From the NCBI GenBank assembly GCA_934254925.1, contig CAKQMD010000033.1, forward strand, positions 1 through 14,931: DNA of 14,931 bases, given 5' to 3'. Position 1 is the stretch's first letter, and each line of letters starts with the position of its first letter. Origin of the DNA: an uncultured Alphaproteobacteria bacterium (lineage in GTDB: Bacteria; Pseudomonadota; Alphaproteobacteria; RF32; CAG-239). Of the stretch, positions 6,686 through 13,156 are shown piece by piece. The translations under genes were made by a program, and so were the position numbers. The notes under the pieces were generated by a model. That model did not search any database, was not told the origin of the DNA, and was given only the letters and a program-made list of their open reading frames with translations.

Positions 6686-7231
6686 ATGACAATATGCCTT
6701 GCCGCCTTTTTTAGCCTGATTTTTGTCAGCAAAGCCTGGGCCAATCCCGCTTGTGCCGTATGCACGCTTGCCGTCGGCGCTTCTTTGGAACTTGCCCGCC
6801 AATTGGGCGTTGACGATTGCGTCGTCGGCGTCTGGGCCGGCGCTTTGTTGGCTTTGTTGGGCTATTGGCTGGTTTTGTGGTTTGATAAAAAGGGCTGGAA
6901 TTTTTATGGCCGTAATTTTCTGCTGATTGCGCTTTCCGTCGCTATGATCGGCTTCACTTATGTTTCTGATATGACCTATGCGCCTCGGCCGATCTTGGTT
7001 TTTTATCTTGATCCGTTTTTATTCAGCGTTATTCTCGGCGCTTTGGTCTTGGTTTATTCCTCTGTCTTCTATCAGTGGATGAAGAAAAAGAATGGCGGAC
7101 ACGCTCATTTCCCATTTGAAAAAGTCGTGGTGCCGGTGCTTGCATTGACGCTGCTCAGTGTCTATTTTAACTATTACCCGATCAGCAACACCGCGCCGCT
7201 AGCTGATGCGTCCGCTTTGTACAGTTTTTAG
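6686..7231 (+). CDS. Uncharacterised CxxC multi-pass membrane protein
   Basis: A 181-residue protein of unknown function. The frame is open from 6590, but the start at 6686 is chosen because GAGGAAA precedes it by 5 bases and because it begins with a typical signal peptide (MTICLAAFFSLIFVSKAWA, probable cleavage before NPAC). The mature N-terminus carries C23-A-V-C26, then a Gly/Ala/Leu-rich segment and C45, followed by hydrophobic segments at about 47-66, 76-94, 110-130 and 147-163. The CxxC would lie on the periplasmic side, where it could be a disulfide or a metal or haem ligand; the sequence does not say which. From memory, similar CxxC-T-x-A/G-V-G-A membrane proteins with a conserved GxWxGxL segment occur in Patescibacteria (CPR) genomes; this is unverified. 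The gene is directly followed, 9 bases on, by a second unknown gene, so the two probably act together. Confidence 0.75.
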   Translation: MTICLAAFFSLIFVSKAWANPACAVCTLAVGASLELARQLGVDDCVVGVWAGALLALLGYWLVLWFDKKGWNFYGRNFLLIALSVAMIGFTYVSDMTYAPRPILVFYLDPFLFSVILGALVLVYSSVFYQWMKKKNGGHAHFPFEKVVVPVLALTLLSVYFNYYPISNTAPLADASALYSF

Positions 7232-7240
7232 GAGATGAGA

Positions 7241-7834
7241 ATGAATAAGGCCAAGAATCTTAAAGAATTTGTTGAAAGAATAGACAGCTCAAAAAAGCTT
7301 AACCCCAAAGATTTGTCGTCTGATCAGGATTTGACAATAGCCATCATGAATCTGATCTCAATTGAGGAACATCTGGTCTTTTCGGGCGCCAAAACCGGAA
7401 AAACCGCTTTCTATGACCTGATTGAGGAGATTCGCAATACCCGCAAAACCCTGATGCAGCAGATTATTCCCAATTATGAAGGCGAGGTCTGGTGCATTTC
7501 CAAACATCTGTTGGCTTCTTCCATGCGGTTGATGGAAGTGGGGACCAAACAACAGTCTTTGGGACATAAAAAGGAAGCCAACGAGCTGTTCAACAAAGCC
7601 TATGACCTCTATTGCCTGTTTTGGGGTCTGAACATGAACATGCTTAACGTCGACGACGTCAAATGGGTGGAAGACAAAATGGAAGATGTCAAAAAAATCA
7701 CCGCCAAATTAGACAGTTTAAATCAGCCTGCTTCCAAGGCTGAAAAGCAAGATACCTCGGCAGAACAGCCGACGGGAGCCTTGGCCAGAATGAAGGCCTT
7801 TGTGAGAAAAGCTGTTGATTGTTGCATTGAATAA
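7241..7834 (+). CDS. Uncharacterised helical soluble protein, partner of the CxxC membrane protein
   Basis: A 197-residue, mostly alpha-helical protein without signal peptide or membrane segment; I do not recognise a named family. The ATG at 7241 is chosen over the one at 7235 because AGGAG (7230-7234) touches the earlier ATG but is 6 bases from the later one. That ribosome binding site overlaps the stop codon of the preceding gene, so translational coupling is likely. Notable segments are NLISIEEHLVFSGAKTGK (about 37-54), EVWCISKHLLASSMRLMEVG (82-101) and AYDLYCLFWGLN (120-131). The charged and histidine residues E42, E43, H44, E82, H89 and E99 lie on predicted helices and might form a metal site, but that is speculation. 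The tail (about 160-185) is low in complexity and probably disordered, then a short basic helix ends in VDCCIE. The same segments seem to recur in Patescibacteria proteins, from memory only. Confidence 0.75.
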   Translation: MNKAKNLKEFVERIDSSKKLNPKDLSSDQDLTIAIMNLISIEEHLVFSGAKTGKTAFYDLIEEIRNTRKTLMQQIIPNYEGEVWCISKHLLASSMRLMEVGTKQQSLGHKKEANELFNKAYDLYCLFWGLNMNMLNVDDVKWVEDKMEDVKKITAKLDSLNQPASKAEKQDTSAEQPTGALARMKAFVRKAVDCCIE

Positions 7835-7859
7835 CTTAAAACAGCGGAATATCAGACAT

Positions 7860-7898
7860 AAAAATAAAAGTTCTCAAGAATTGGTAACTTTTATTTTT
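7860..7898 (+). terminator. Rho-independent terminator after the unknown gene pair
   Basis: A 13-bp perfect inverted repeat (AAAAATAAAAGTT / AACTTTTATTTTT) with a 13-base loop begins 26 bases after the stop codon. The stem is AT-rich but long, and its right arm supplies the T-run. It separates the gene pair from flagellin copy B. Confidence 0.7.
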
Positions 7899-7974
7899 GT
7901 CCAATTCTGCGATAACGGGTTCAATAGATTATATCCAAAAGCGAGATAGGCTGAGGAAAAACTTTGTAAGGTTT

Positions 7975-8003
7975 TTGAGCCGATTTCTCATTTCTTTTAT
8001 ACT
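7975..8003 (+). promoter_or_regulatory. Probable sigma-70-type promoter of flagellin copy B
   Basis: TTGAGC (7975-7980), a 17-base spacer and TATACT (7998-8003) make a good vegetative promoter with a start site near 8010 and a very short leader. GCCGATTT at 7979-7986, overlapping the -35, resembles the -10 of a flagellar sigma-28 promoter (GCCGATAA), but no matching -35 exists at the correct distance. No sigma-54 pattern was seen. Confidence 0.5.
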
Positions 8004-8026
8004 CCTGGTATTAAAAAGGAGAAGAA

Positions 8027-9850
8027 ATGAGTAACAGTATCAGTTTAACCGCGTCGATGCGATCAAATTTGCTGAGCCTGCAGAATATTGCGGGACAGGT
8101 TGATTTGACCCAAAACCGTCTTTCTACAGGGTTAAAAGTCAACTCAGCCATCGACAATCCTTCTTCTTATTATACGGCAGTATCCTTAAACAACCGGGCC
8201 AGTGATTTGTCGGCTTTGTTAGATTCCATGGCACAAGGAATCCAAACGATTAAAGCGGCAACGGAAGGTTTAGAAGCCGGAGCCAAATTGTTGGAACAAG
8301 CCTCGGCCACGGCAACGCAGGCTTTGGAGACGGTGAACGTTCCGGCCAAGTCCTGGTTTGAAGCACAAGAAGGCGTAGCTGCTGTGGTTTCAACCAAAGA
8401 AGAACTGTTGGCGGCGATAGATAGCGGCAAGAAAGGCGACATTGTTATTTATGGTCAGATCGATATGGGTAATACCGCCATTACTTTAAAAGAAGGGCAA
8501 AACCTGACTGGGATCGAGACTTACGGCGTGGCCGACAACGAGCGCGGCAAATTCTCGGCATTGAGTTTTGATGTCACCGGTACTTCAACATACATGATTA
8601 CCACCTCGGGAAACGTCTCCGATTTAAGCATTCATGCAACAGGGGATGCGGGAGGAAATGGTTCAACCTTAATTGGAATACCGAAATCTTCCGCTTCTGT
8701 CTTGAAAAATTTGGATGTTTATTCTGAACAGGAAAATATTGGCTGGGGAAATGCTTTGGTTCGAGGTTCTGGAGAAGTTTCTCTTCAGGGGGTGAATAAT
8801 TTTTATGGTGTCAAGTCGTGCAATGCTTTTTGGCAGACGAATTTGACGATTGATCCCGGAACTGTTCTTAACGCAAATATAAGCAAAGGCACGACTTTTG
8901 CCTATTCCAATGTTGAAATCAACAGCGCCACAGTTATTTCTGCCAAGACATCCTATTGGAATTTTGTAGGAGGGGAAGTTATCTGCAACGGCAATACTTA
9001 CATTAACGGTGGAAGATATGCCAATGGTTCTTTAATCTTAAATGACCAAAGCCGCTTGGATAATGCCGGGACTATTTCCACCTCAAGACTGATCGTTAAT
9101 TCAACGAAAGCGACTATTAATATCAAAGACGCTTATTTGTTATCGGATTGGACTTCATCTTCCAACGCTTCAGTCAAAGCCGTGGCGGGGAGTAAGATCA
9201 GTCTGGCCGGACAGGTTTATCAGTTGAGTGAAGACATAGACTATACCTTGAGCGCTGATACCCGAAACGAAACCCCGCCGCAATACCAAAAGGTCGAAGG
9301 CGAGACTTTCATGCAGCCGGATTTGAGTTTCTTGGACGCTTTGTCCATCCAGCAGACTTATCAAAAAAAGACTGACGGCAAGCAGTATGCCGAAATCATC
9401 AAACAATATGATTCTCTCATCAAAGACAGCTCTTACAAAGGGATTAATCTCTTGCATGAACAGGACTTAACCGTCACTTTTAACGAAAACCGTTCGGCTC
9501 AACTTTCTGTACAAGGCAAAAATGCCTCAGCCAAAGCTTTGGGACTGGTTACCACCGATTGGCAGAATCAAGGCGATGTGGTCAAATCAATCCAAGAACT
9601 GACTGACGCGCTTAATCAAATCCGGCAGATGTCATCAGAACTCGGCAATTACTACTCAATCGTAACAACCAGGGAAAACTTCACCCAAAACTTAATCAGC
9701 GTATTGACCGAAGGGGCGGACAAGCTCACGCTTGCCGATATGAACGAAGAATCGGCCAATATGTTGGCCTTACAAACCCGGCAGCAATTGGCTGTGAACT
9801 CTCTCTCCTTAGCCTCGCAAGCCAGCCAATCCATCCTCAAACTGTTTTAA
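8027..9850 (+). CDS. Flagellin with beta-helix-like central domain, copy B (complete)
   Basis: A complete 607-residue flagellin, longer than a minimal flagellin because of a large central insertion. Residues 1-105 form the helical N-terminal flagellin domain, including LSTGLKVNSAIDNPSSYYTA. Residues of about 115-410 form a repetitive domain rich in Asn, Ser, Thr and Gly, with a pattern of hydrophobic beta strands opening with a pectate-lyase-like segment (STKEELLAAI, GDIVIYGQI, ITLKEGQNLTGI); a right-handed beta-helix on the filament surface is inferred. Residues of about 435-607 return to the flagellin C-terminal domain ending in SLASQASQSILKLF. AAGGAG precedes the ATG by 5 bases. Residues of about 267-418 are encoded by DNA identical to copy A, while residues of about 202-266 differ strongly. 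No chaperone, cap or other flagellar gene is nearby, unlike usual flagellin loci. Cysteines occur at 265 and 320, which is uncommon in flagellins. Confidence 0.93.
   Translation: MSNSISLTASMRSNLLSLQNIAGQVDLTQNRLSTGLKVNSAIDNPSSYYTAVSLNNRASDLSALLDSMAQGIQTIKAATEGLEAGAKLLEQASATATQALETVNVPAKSWFEAQEGVAAVVSTKEELLAAIDSGKKGDIVIYGQIDMGNTAITLKEGQNLTGIETYGVADNERGKFSALSFDVTGTSTYMITTSGNVSDLSIHATGDAGGNGSTLIGIPKSSASVLKNLDVYSEQENIGWGNALVRGSGEVSLQGVNNFYGVKSCNAFWQTNLTIDPGTVLNANISKGTTFAYSNVEINSATVISAKTSYWNFVGGEVICNGNTYINGGRYANGSLILNDQSRLDNAGTISTSRLIVNSTKATINIKDAYLLSDWTSSSNASVKAVAGSKISLAGQVYQLSEDIDYTLSADTRNETPPQYQKVEGETFMQPDLSFLDALSIQQTYQKKTDGKQYAEIIKQYDSLIKDSSYKGINLLHEQDLTVTFNENRSAQLSVQGKNASAKALGLVTTDWQNQGDVVKSIQELTDALNQIRQMSSELGNYYSIVTTRENFTQNLISVLTEGADKLTLADMNEESANMLALQTRQQLAVNSLSLASQASQSILKLF
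8824..9280 (+). repeat. 457-bp perfect direct repeat, second copy
   Basis: This tract is identical to 363-819, lies in the same orientation and sits about 8.5 kb away. See the first copy for the boundaries. Recombination between the two direct copies could delete or duplicate the intervening genes (rbr to the unknown gene pair). Confidence 0.95.
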
Positions 9851-9861
9851 AAGCATAAAAA

Positions 9862-9888
9862 AACTGCCGTTTTTTTCAAACGGCAGTT
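9862..9888 (-). terminator. Rho-independent terminator of ppiD
   Basis: An 11-bp stem (AACTGCCGTTT / AAACGGCAGTT) with a 5-base loop. On the minus strand it is followed by seven T, so it is oriented for the leftward ppiD transcript, which ends 20 bases before it. It may also fold for the flagellin B transcript, but there it lacks a T-run after the stem. Confidence 0.85.
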
Positions 9889-9908
9889 CCGATAACCGGG
9901 GAGGGGAT

Positions 9909-11789
9909 TTAATCCGCCAAACCCAGATATTTGTATTTGACTCTGACCTTGTAATTGGATCCGTAAGCGTCCACCAGAGCGTTGACAACTTCCTGCGTCA
10001 GGTCAGATTTGGCCTTTGCTTTGATCAAAGCGCTTTCTTCTTTTGTCGGCGCTTTATTATTACGAATGACTTTTTCTGCCACGGCGATGATTTTGCTGTC
10101 ACCGTTTTCGATCACTTTCGGCATTCCCAAGGGTTCTTGGAACAATTCCAGCATTTGCGTTTCGCTCAGACCGGCAAAAGACTGGTTGCGGCTGAGCGGT
10201 GCCGTGGTTTTAAGGTTGAGCTGATAACGCGAAGCAATGTTGGCCATGCTGCTGCCTTCTTCCAGATCATGGGAGACGTCATTGATAATTTCCTGCGCAA
10301 TGGCGTTTTTCTCTGAAACCGCCCACATTTCTTCAATCTCACCTCTGACTTCTTCCAAAGCTTTAGGGTGAGAGTCGACAATCTTCTCCACTGCCATCAC
10401 GACAAAACCTTCGTCTGCCTCAAAAACTTGGCTGAGTTCATTCTCGTTGTAAGAAAATGCTGTGTCGACAAAGTCTGTCGAAGCCGCCAGAGCGCGCAGG
10501 TTTTTCGGTGCCGTGTCAAAATTTCCGTCTTCGCGCAGCCCCGTCACTTTATAAATTTTCGCCTGATGCACCTGAGCGATTTCTGCCAAAGATTTTCCCG
10601 CACCGGCCAGATCGTCGATTTCGGCGGAAACCTCATTGGCGTAATCATAGGCTTTTTCTTTTTGCAAAGCAGCAATGATCTTGTCTTTGACGGCACTTAG
10701 CTTAGTTTCTTTTTTTGGCGTTATGCCGACGACTTTCATGATATGCCAGCCCATGTCGGTTTTAATTGGAGCGGTAAATTCACCTTTTTTCAACTCAAAA
10801 ACCGGAACGGACATTTCATAAATCAACATGTCTTCGGAAACTTCGCCAAGATCAGTGTCCTGACGGTTCTGACCGGCGATTTTTTCCGCCACGGCATAAA
10901 AATCGCCCCCGTTCTTCAGCTCGATTTCGGCTTTGGCAGCGGTTTCCTCGTTGTCAAAAACCATCTGCAGCACGTGCCGCTGTTCGGGAATGACGAATTG
11001 GCTCAGGTTCTCCTGATAATAAGCCTGAATTTCCTCTTCCGAAGGCTTAATGTTTTTGGCGATGTCTTCGTTGGAAATGACCAGGAAAGAAACGTCGCGT
11101 TTTTCCGGTTCCACAAACTGCGTGGCAAAATCGTCATAATATTGCTCCAGCTCGTCTTGAGAAATCTGGCGGTCTACCTTAAGTTTTTCCGGTTCAATGG
11201 TGATGTATTGGAAGATTTTTTTCTCACCGTTGATCTGGCTGAGATGTTTTTCCATCACCTCCGGTACGTTCATTTCCGCCGCCGGCACCTGCAGCAGGTG
11301 TTGTTTTTTTATGTCTTGTTTCATGGCGTCGACGTAGCGTTGTTCGCTCCAGCCGGAGGCGCTCAACATGCGGCGCAACTTTTGCAGGTCAAAATTGCCG
11401 TTAGCGTCCATAAACTCGGCCTGAGAATAAATGATTTTTTTAACCAGATCGTTGCTGATGACAACATGGTGGTCTTCGGCCGTTTTGTTGATGATGGCGT
11501 TGACCAGGTCTTTTTGGACGATCCCTTGCAGAATGGCGCTGCGAATGTCTTCGTTAATCTCTAAATTGCCTCCAAAGAGATTCTTGGCCATCTGAACTTC
11601 TTTGTTGTATTGGTTGGTGATCTCCTCCTGGGAGATTTTAAGATCGTCCACGCGAATGACCGTCCGGTTGCCGGCCGCGGAATTAACATAGCCCGAAATG
11701 CCGAACAAAGACATAAAACTGAGTGCCGTCAACACCAAAATTCCCTTGGCCAGCCAGGAATCCTGGACTTGTCTGATTTTTGTCATCAT
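9909..11789 (-). CDS. ppiD: Membrane-anchored peptidyl-prolyl isomerase, PpiD/SurA-like
   Basis: A 626-residue PpiD-type chaperone. A short cytoplasmic N-terminus and one membrane helix (about 13-34) anchor it in the inner membrane, with the bulk in the periplasm. Residues of about 45-180 match the SurA-like N-terminal chaperone region. A parvulin rotamase domain spans about 267-357, with H272 (RHVLQMVF) and the closing motif GWHIMKV (347-353) recognisable. A long helical C-terminal region follows. PpiD helps newly translocated proteins fold near the Sec translocon, a sensible neighbour for secG. AAGGA lies 10 bases before the chosen ATG; the second methionine is an equally possible start. 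In alphaproteobacteria ppiD is usually divergent from tpiA, as here, and is commonly followed by trpE; here it is followed by a flagellin gene instead, so the left junction of the conserved block looks rearranged. Confidence 0.93.
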   Translation of the reverse strand: MMTKIRQVQDSWLAKGILVLTALSFMSLFGISGYVNSAAGNRTVIRVDDLKISQEEITNQYNKEVQMAKNLFGGNLEINEDIRSAILQGIVQKDLVNAIINKTAEDHHVVISNDLVKKIIYSQAEFMDANGNFDLQKLRRMLSASGWSEQRYVDAMKQDIKKQHLLQVPAAEMNVPEVMEKHLSQINGEKKIFQYITIEPEKLKVDRQISQDELEQYYDDFATQFVEPEKRDVSFLVISNEDIAKNIKPSEEEIQAYYQENLSQFVIPEQRHVLQMVFDNEETAAKAEIELKNGGDFYAVAEKIAGQNRQDTDLGEVSEDMLIYEMSVPVFELKKGEFTAPIKTDMGWHIMKVVGITPKKETKLSAVKDKIIAALQKEKAYDYANEVSAEIDDLAGAGKSLAEIAQVHQAKIYKVTGLREDGNFDTAPKNLRALAASTDFVDTAFSYNENELSQVFEADEGFVVMAVEKIVDSHPKALEEVRGEIEEMWAVSEKNAIAQEIINDVSHDLEEGSSMANIASRYQLNLKTTAPLSRNQSFAGLSETQMLELFQEPLGMPKVIENGDSKIIAVAEKVIRNNKAPTKEESALIKAKAKSDLTQEVVNALVDAYGSNYKVRVKYKYLGLAD

Positions 11790-11827
11790 AGCCGATATAT
11801 CCTTACAAAAATAAATTAACTGCGGCG

Positions 11828-11856
11828 ATTATAATAAGCTTTAATAATATATACAA
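11828..11856 (-). promoter_or_regulatory. Sigma-70-type promoter of ppiD
   Basis: On the minus strand TTGTAT (11851-11856), a 17-base spacer and a perfect TATAAT (11828-11833) lie 38 bases upstream of the ppiD start codon. The element pair fits the consensus well. Confidence 0.6.
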
Positions 11857-11935
11857 CTCATAAATTATTGGTGTAGAAAAGTTTTTTATAGTGGAAATTA
11901 TTTTTTTTATATGCTATCAAGACAACAATTATGAG

Positions 11936-11941
11936 TATAAT
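11936..11941 (+). promoter_or_regulatory. Possible -10 element of the tpiA-secG promoter
   Basis: A perfect TATAAT lies 20 bases upstream of tpiA, which would leave only a short leader. No convincing -35 is found 16-18 bases upstream (GCTATC and neighbours), so activity may depend on other contacts or another start site in this AT-rich region. Confidence 0.35.
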
Positions 11942-11961
11942 CTAGTTATGAGGAAGATAAA

Positions 11962-12726
11962 ATGGCACGAAAGAAACTTATTGCCGGAAACTGGAAAATG
12001 AACGGCTTGCTTGAAGATGGCGTCGCTTTGGCCAAAGGCGTCGCTGCGGAAGTCAAAGCGCTTGGCAAAATACAGTGCGAGTTTTTGGTCTGCCCGCCGA
12101 CAACTTTGCTTTTTTCGGTAAAAAAAGCCATCCGCGGCACCAAAGTCGCGCTCGGCGCTCAAGATGCCCATTTTGACAATTTCGGCGCTCATACCGGCGA
12201 CATCAGCCCACTGATGTTAAAAGACCTCGGATGCCGCTATGTCATCCTCGGCCACTCGGAACGCCGCGCCGACCATGGCGAAAGCAACGAGTTAGTTTGC
12301 AAAAAAGCCGTTGCGGCCAATGCTGCCGGGTTAAAGACCGTCATCTGCATCGGCGAAACCCTGGAACAGCGCGATGCCGGTAAGACGATTGACGTTTGCA
12401 CCAAACAGATCATGGGCTCCGTGCCCGAAACGGCCACGGCGGTCAATACCGTCATTGCTTATGAACCGGTTTGGGCGATCGGTACCGGAAAAACCCCGAC
12501 GCCGCTTGACGTCGAAGAAGTGCATGCTGCCGTCCGCAAAGCCTTGGCCAAAAAAATCGGCCGTGCTCAGGCCAACAAAATGCGCATTTTGTACGGCGGT
12601 TCGGTCAAGCCGGGAAATGCCAAAGAATTTTTGTCTCTGCCGGATGTAGACGGCGCGCTGATCGGCGGCGCCAGCCTTAAAGTGGCGGATTTCATGGCCA
12701 TTGCCCGCAACGCCGGTTGTTGTTAA
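11962..12726 (+). CDS. tpiA: Triosephosphate isomerase
   Basis: A 254-residue cytoplasmic TIM-barrel enzyme that interconverts dihydroxyacetone phosphate and glyceraldehyde 3-phosphate in glycolysis and gluconeogenesis. All catalytic landmarks are present: N10 and K12 in AGNWKMN, H98 in ILGHSERR, the catalytic glutamate E168 in AYEPVWAIGTGKTPT, and the phosphate-binding segments LYGGSVKPGNA and GALIGGASL. The length is normal. GAGGA lies about 8 bases before the ATG. It heads a rightward unit with secG 27 bases downstream and pyrG further on, divergent from ppiD; this is the usual alphaproteobacterial order. Two adjacent cysteines end the protein, which is slightly unusual but not at the active site. 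Confidence 0.97.
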   Translation: MARKKLIAGNWKMNGLLEDGVALAKGVAAEVKALGKIQCEFLVCPPTTLLFSVKKAIRGTKVALGAQDAHFDNFGAHTGDISPLMLKDLGCRYVILGHSERRADHGESNELVCKKAVAANAAGLKTVICIGETLEQRDAGKTIDVCTKQIMGSVPETATAVNTVIAYEPVWAIGTGKTPTPLDVEEVHAAVRKALAKKIGRAQANKMRILYGGSVKPGNAKEFLSLPDVDGALIGGASLKVADFMAIARNAGCC

Positions 12727-12753
12727 TTTTTTTGTTAAGTTAAGGAAAATAAA

Positions 12754-13074
12754 ATGGGAACATTGTTATTAGTCATCCATTTGCTGGTCGCTATTTTCTT
12801 GGTCGGCGTCATTTTACTGCAGCGGTCTGAAGGCGGCGCCCTGGATGGTTTGGGCGGCGGTTCCGGTGCCAACAGCTTTTTGAGCGTTCGCGGCAAAGGC
12901 AATCTTCTGACCAAAACCACAGCCGTTTTGGCAACCTTGTTTATTTTGACCAGTATTGCCCTGTCTCTGTATTACAAAGACAGCGGTCCGAAGGCCGCTT
13001 CCATCTTGGAAGCGTCGCCGGCGCCGACGGCTCCGGCTCCCGTACAACCTTCCGTTCCGGTTTCCGGAAAATAA
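12754..13074 (+). CDS. secG: Protein translocase subunit SecG
   Basis: A 106-residue inner-membrane protein, the small third subunit of the SecYEG translocon, which aids SecA-driven export. Two membrane helices (about 3-22 and 53-73) enclose the conserved cytoplasmic loop LLQRSEGGALDGLGGGSGANSF. The tail is a Pro/Ala/Ser/Val-rich stretch, as often seen in alphaproteobacterial SecG proteins. AAGGA precedes the ATG by 8 bases. It lies between tpiA and pyrG, as in many alphaproteobacteria. Confidence 0.95.
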   Translation: MGTLLLVIHLLVAIFLVGVILLQRSEGGALDGLGGGSGANSFLSVRGKGNLLTKTTAVLATLFILTSIALSLYYKDSGPKAASILEASPAPTAPAPVQPSVPVSGK

Positions 13075-13096
13075 TGGTTCTCTCTGACAACATAAT

Positions 13097-13122
13097 AAAG
13101 GCACCTTGCTTGAGGTGCCTTT
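13097..13122 (+). terminator. Hairpin between secG and pyrG, possible terminator
   Basis: A 10-bp perfect stem (AAAGGCACCT / AGGTGCCTTT) with a 6-base loop lies 22 bases after secG and 34 bases before pyrG. Only three T close the stem, followed by GTCACTTT, so it may be a weak or partial terminator that tunes how much transcript continues into pyrG. Confidence 0.6.
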
Positions 13123-13156
13123 GTCACTTTAAAAAACGCTAAATAAAGGAAGTCTA

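Noticed and set aside
7958..7986. Sigma-28 flagellar promoter before flagellin B (GCCGATTT as -10, AAAACTTT as -35)
   Set aside because: The -10 matches 6 of 8 positions, but the best -35 is 13 rather than 11 bases away and matches poorly. The sigma-70 pair TTGAGC-N17-TATACT in the same place fits better, so sigma-28 control is left open.
363..9280. Transposon or insertion sequence as the source of the repeated block
   Set aside because: The repeats lie within continuous reading frames, have no terminal inverted repeats or target duplications, and no transposase gene is present. Gene conversion explains them better.
10743..11564. A 273-residue plus-strand frame opposite ppiD
   Set aside because: It is a shadow of ppiD: Phe/Val/Leu-rich composition from the reverse of its Glu/Lys codons, with no ribosome binding site or homology.
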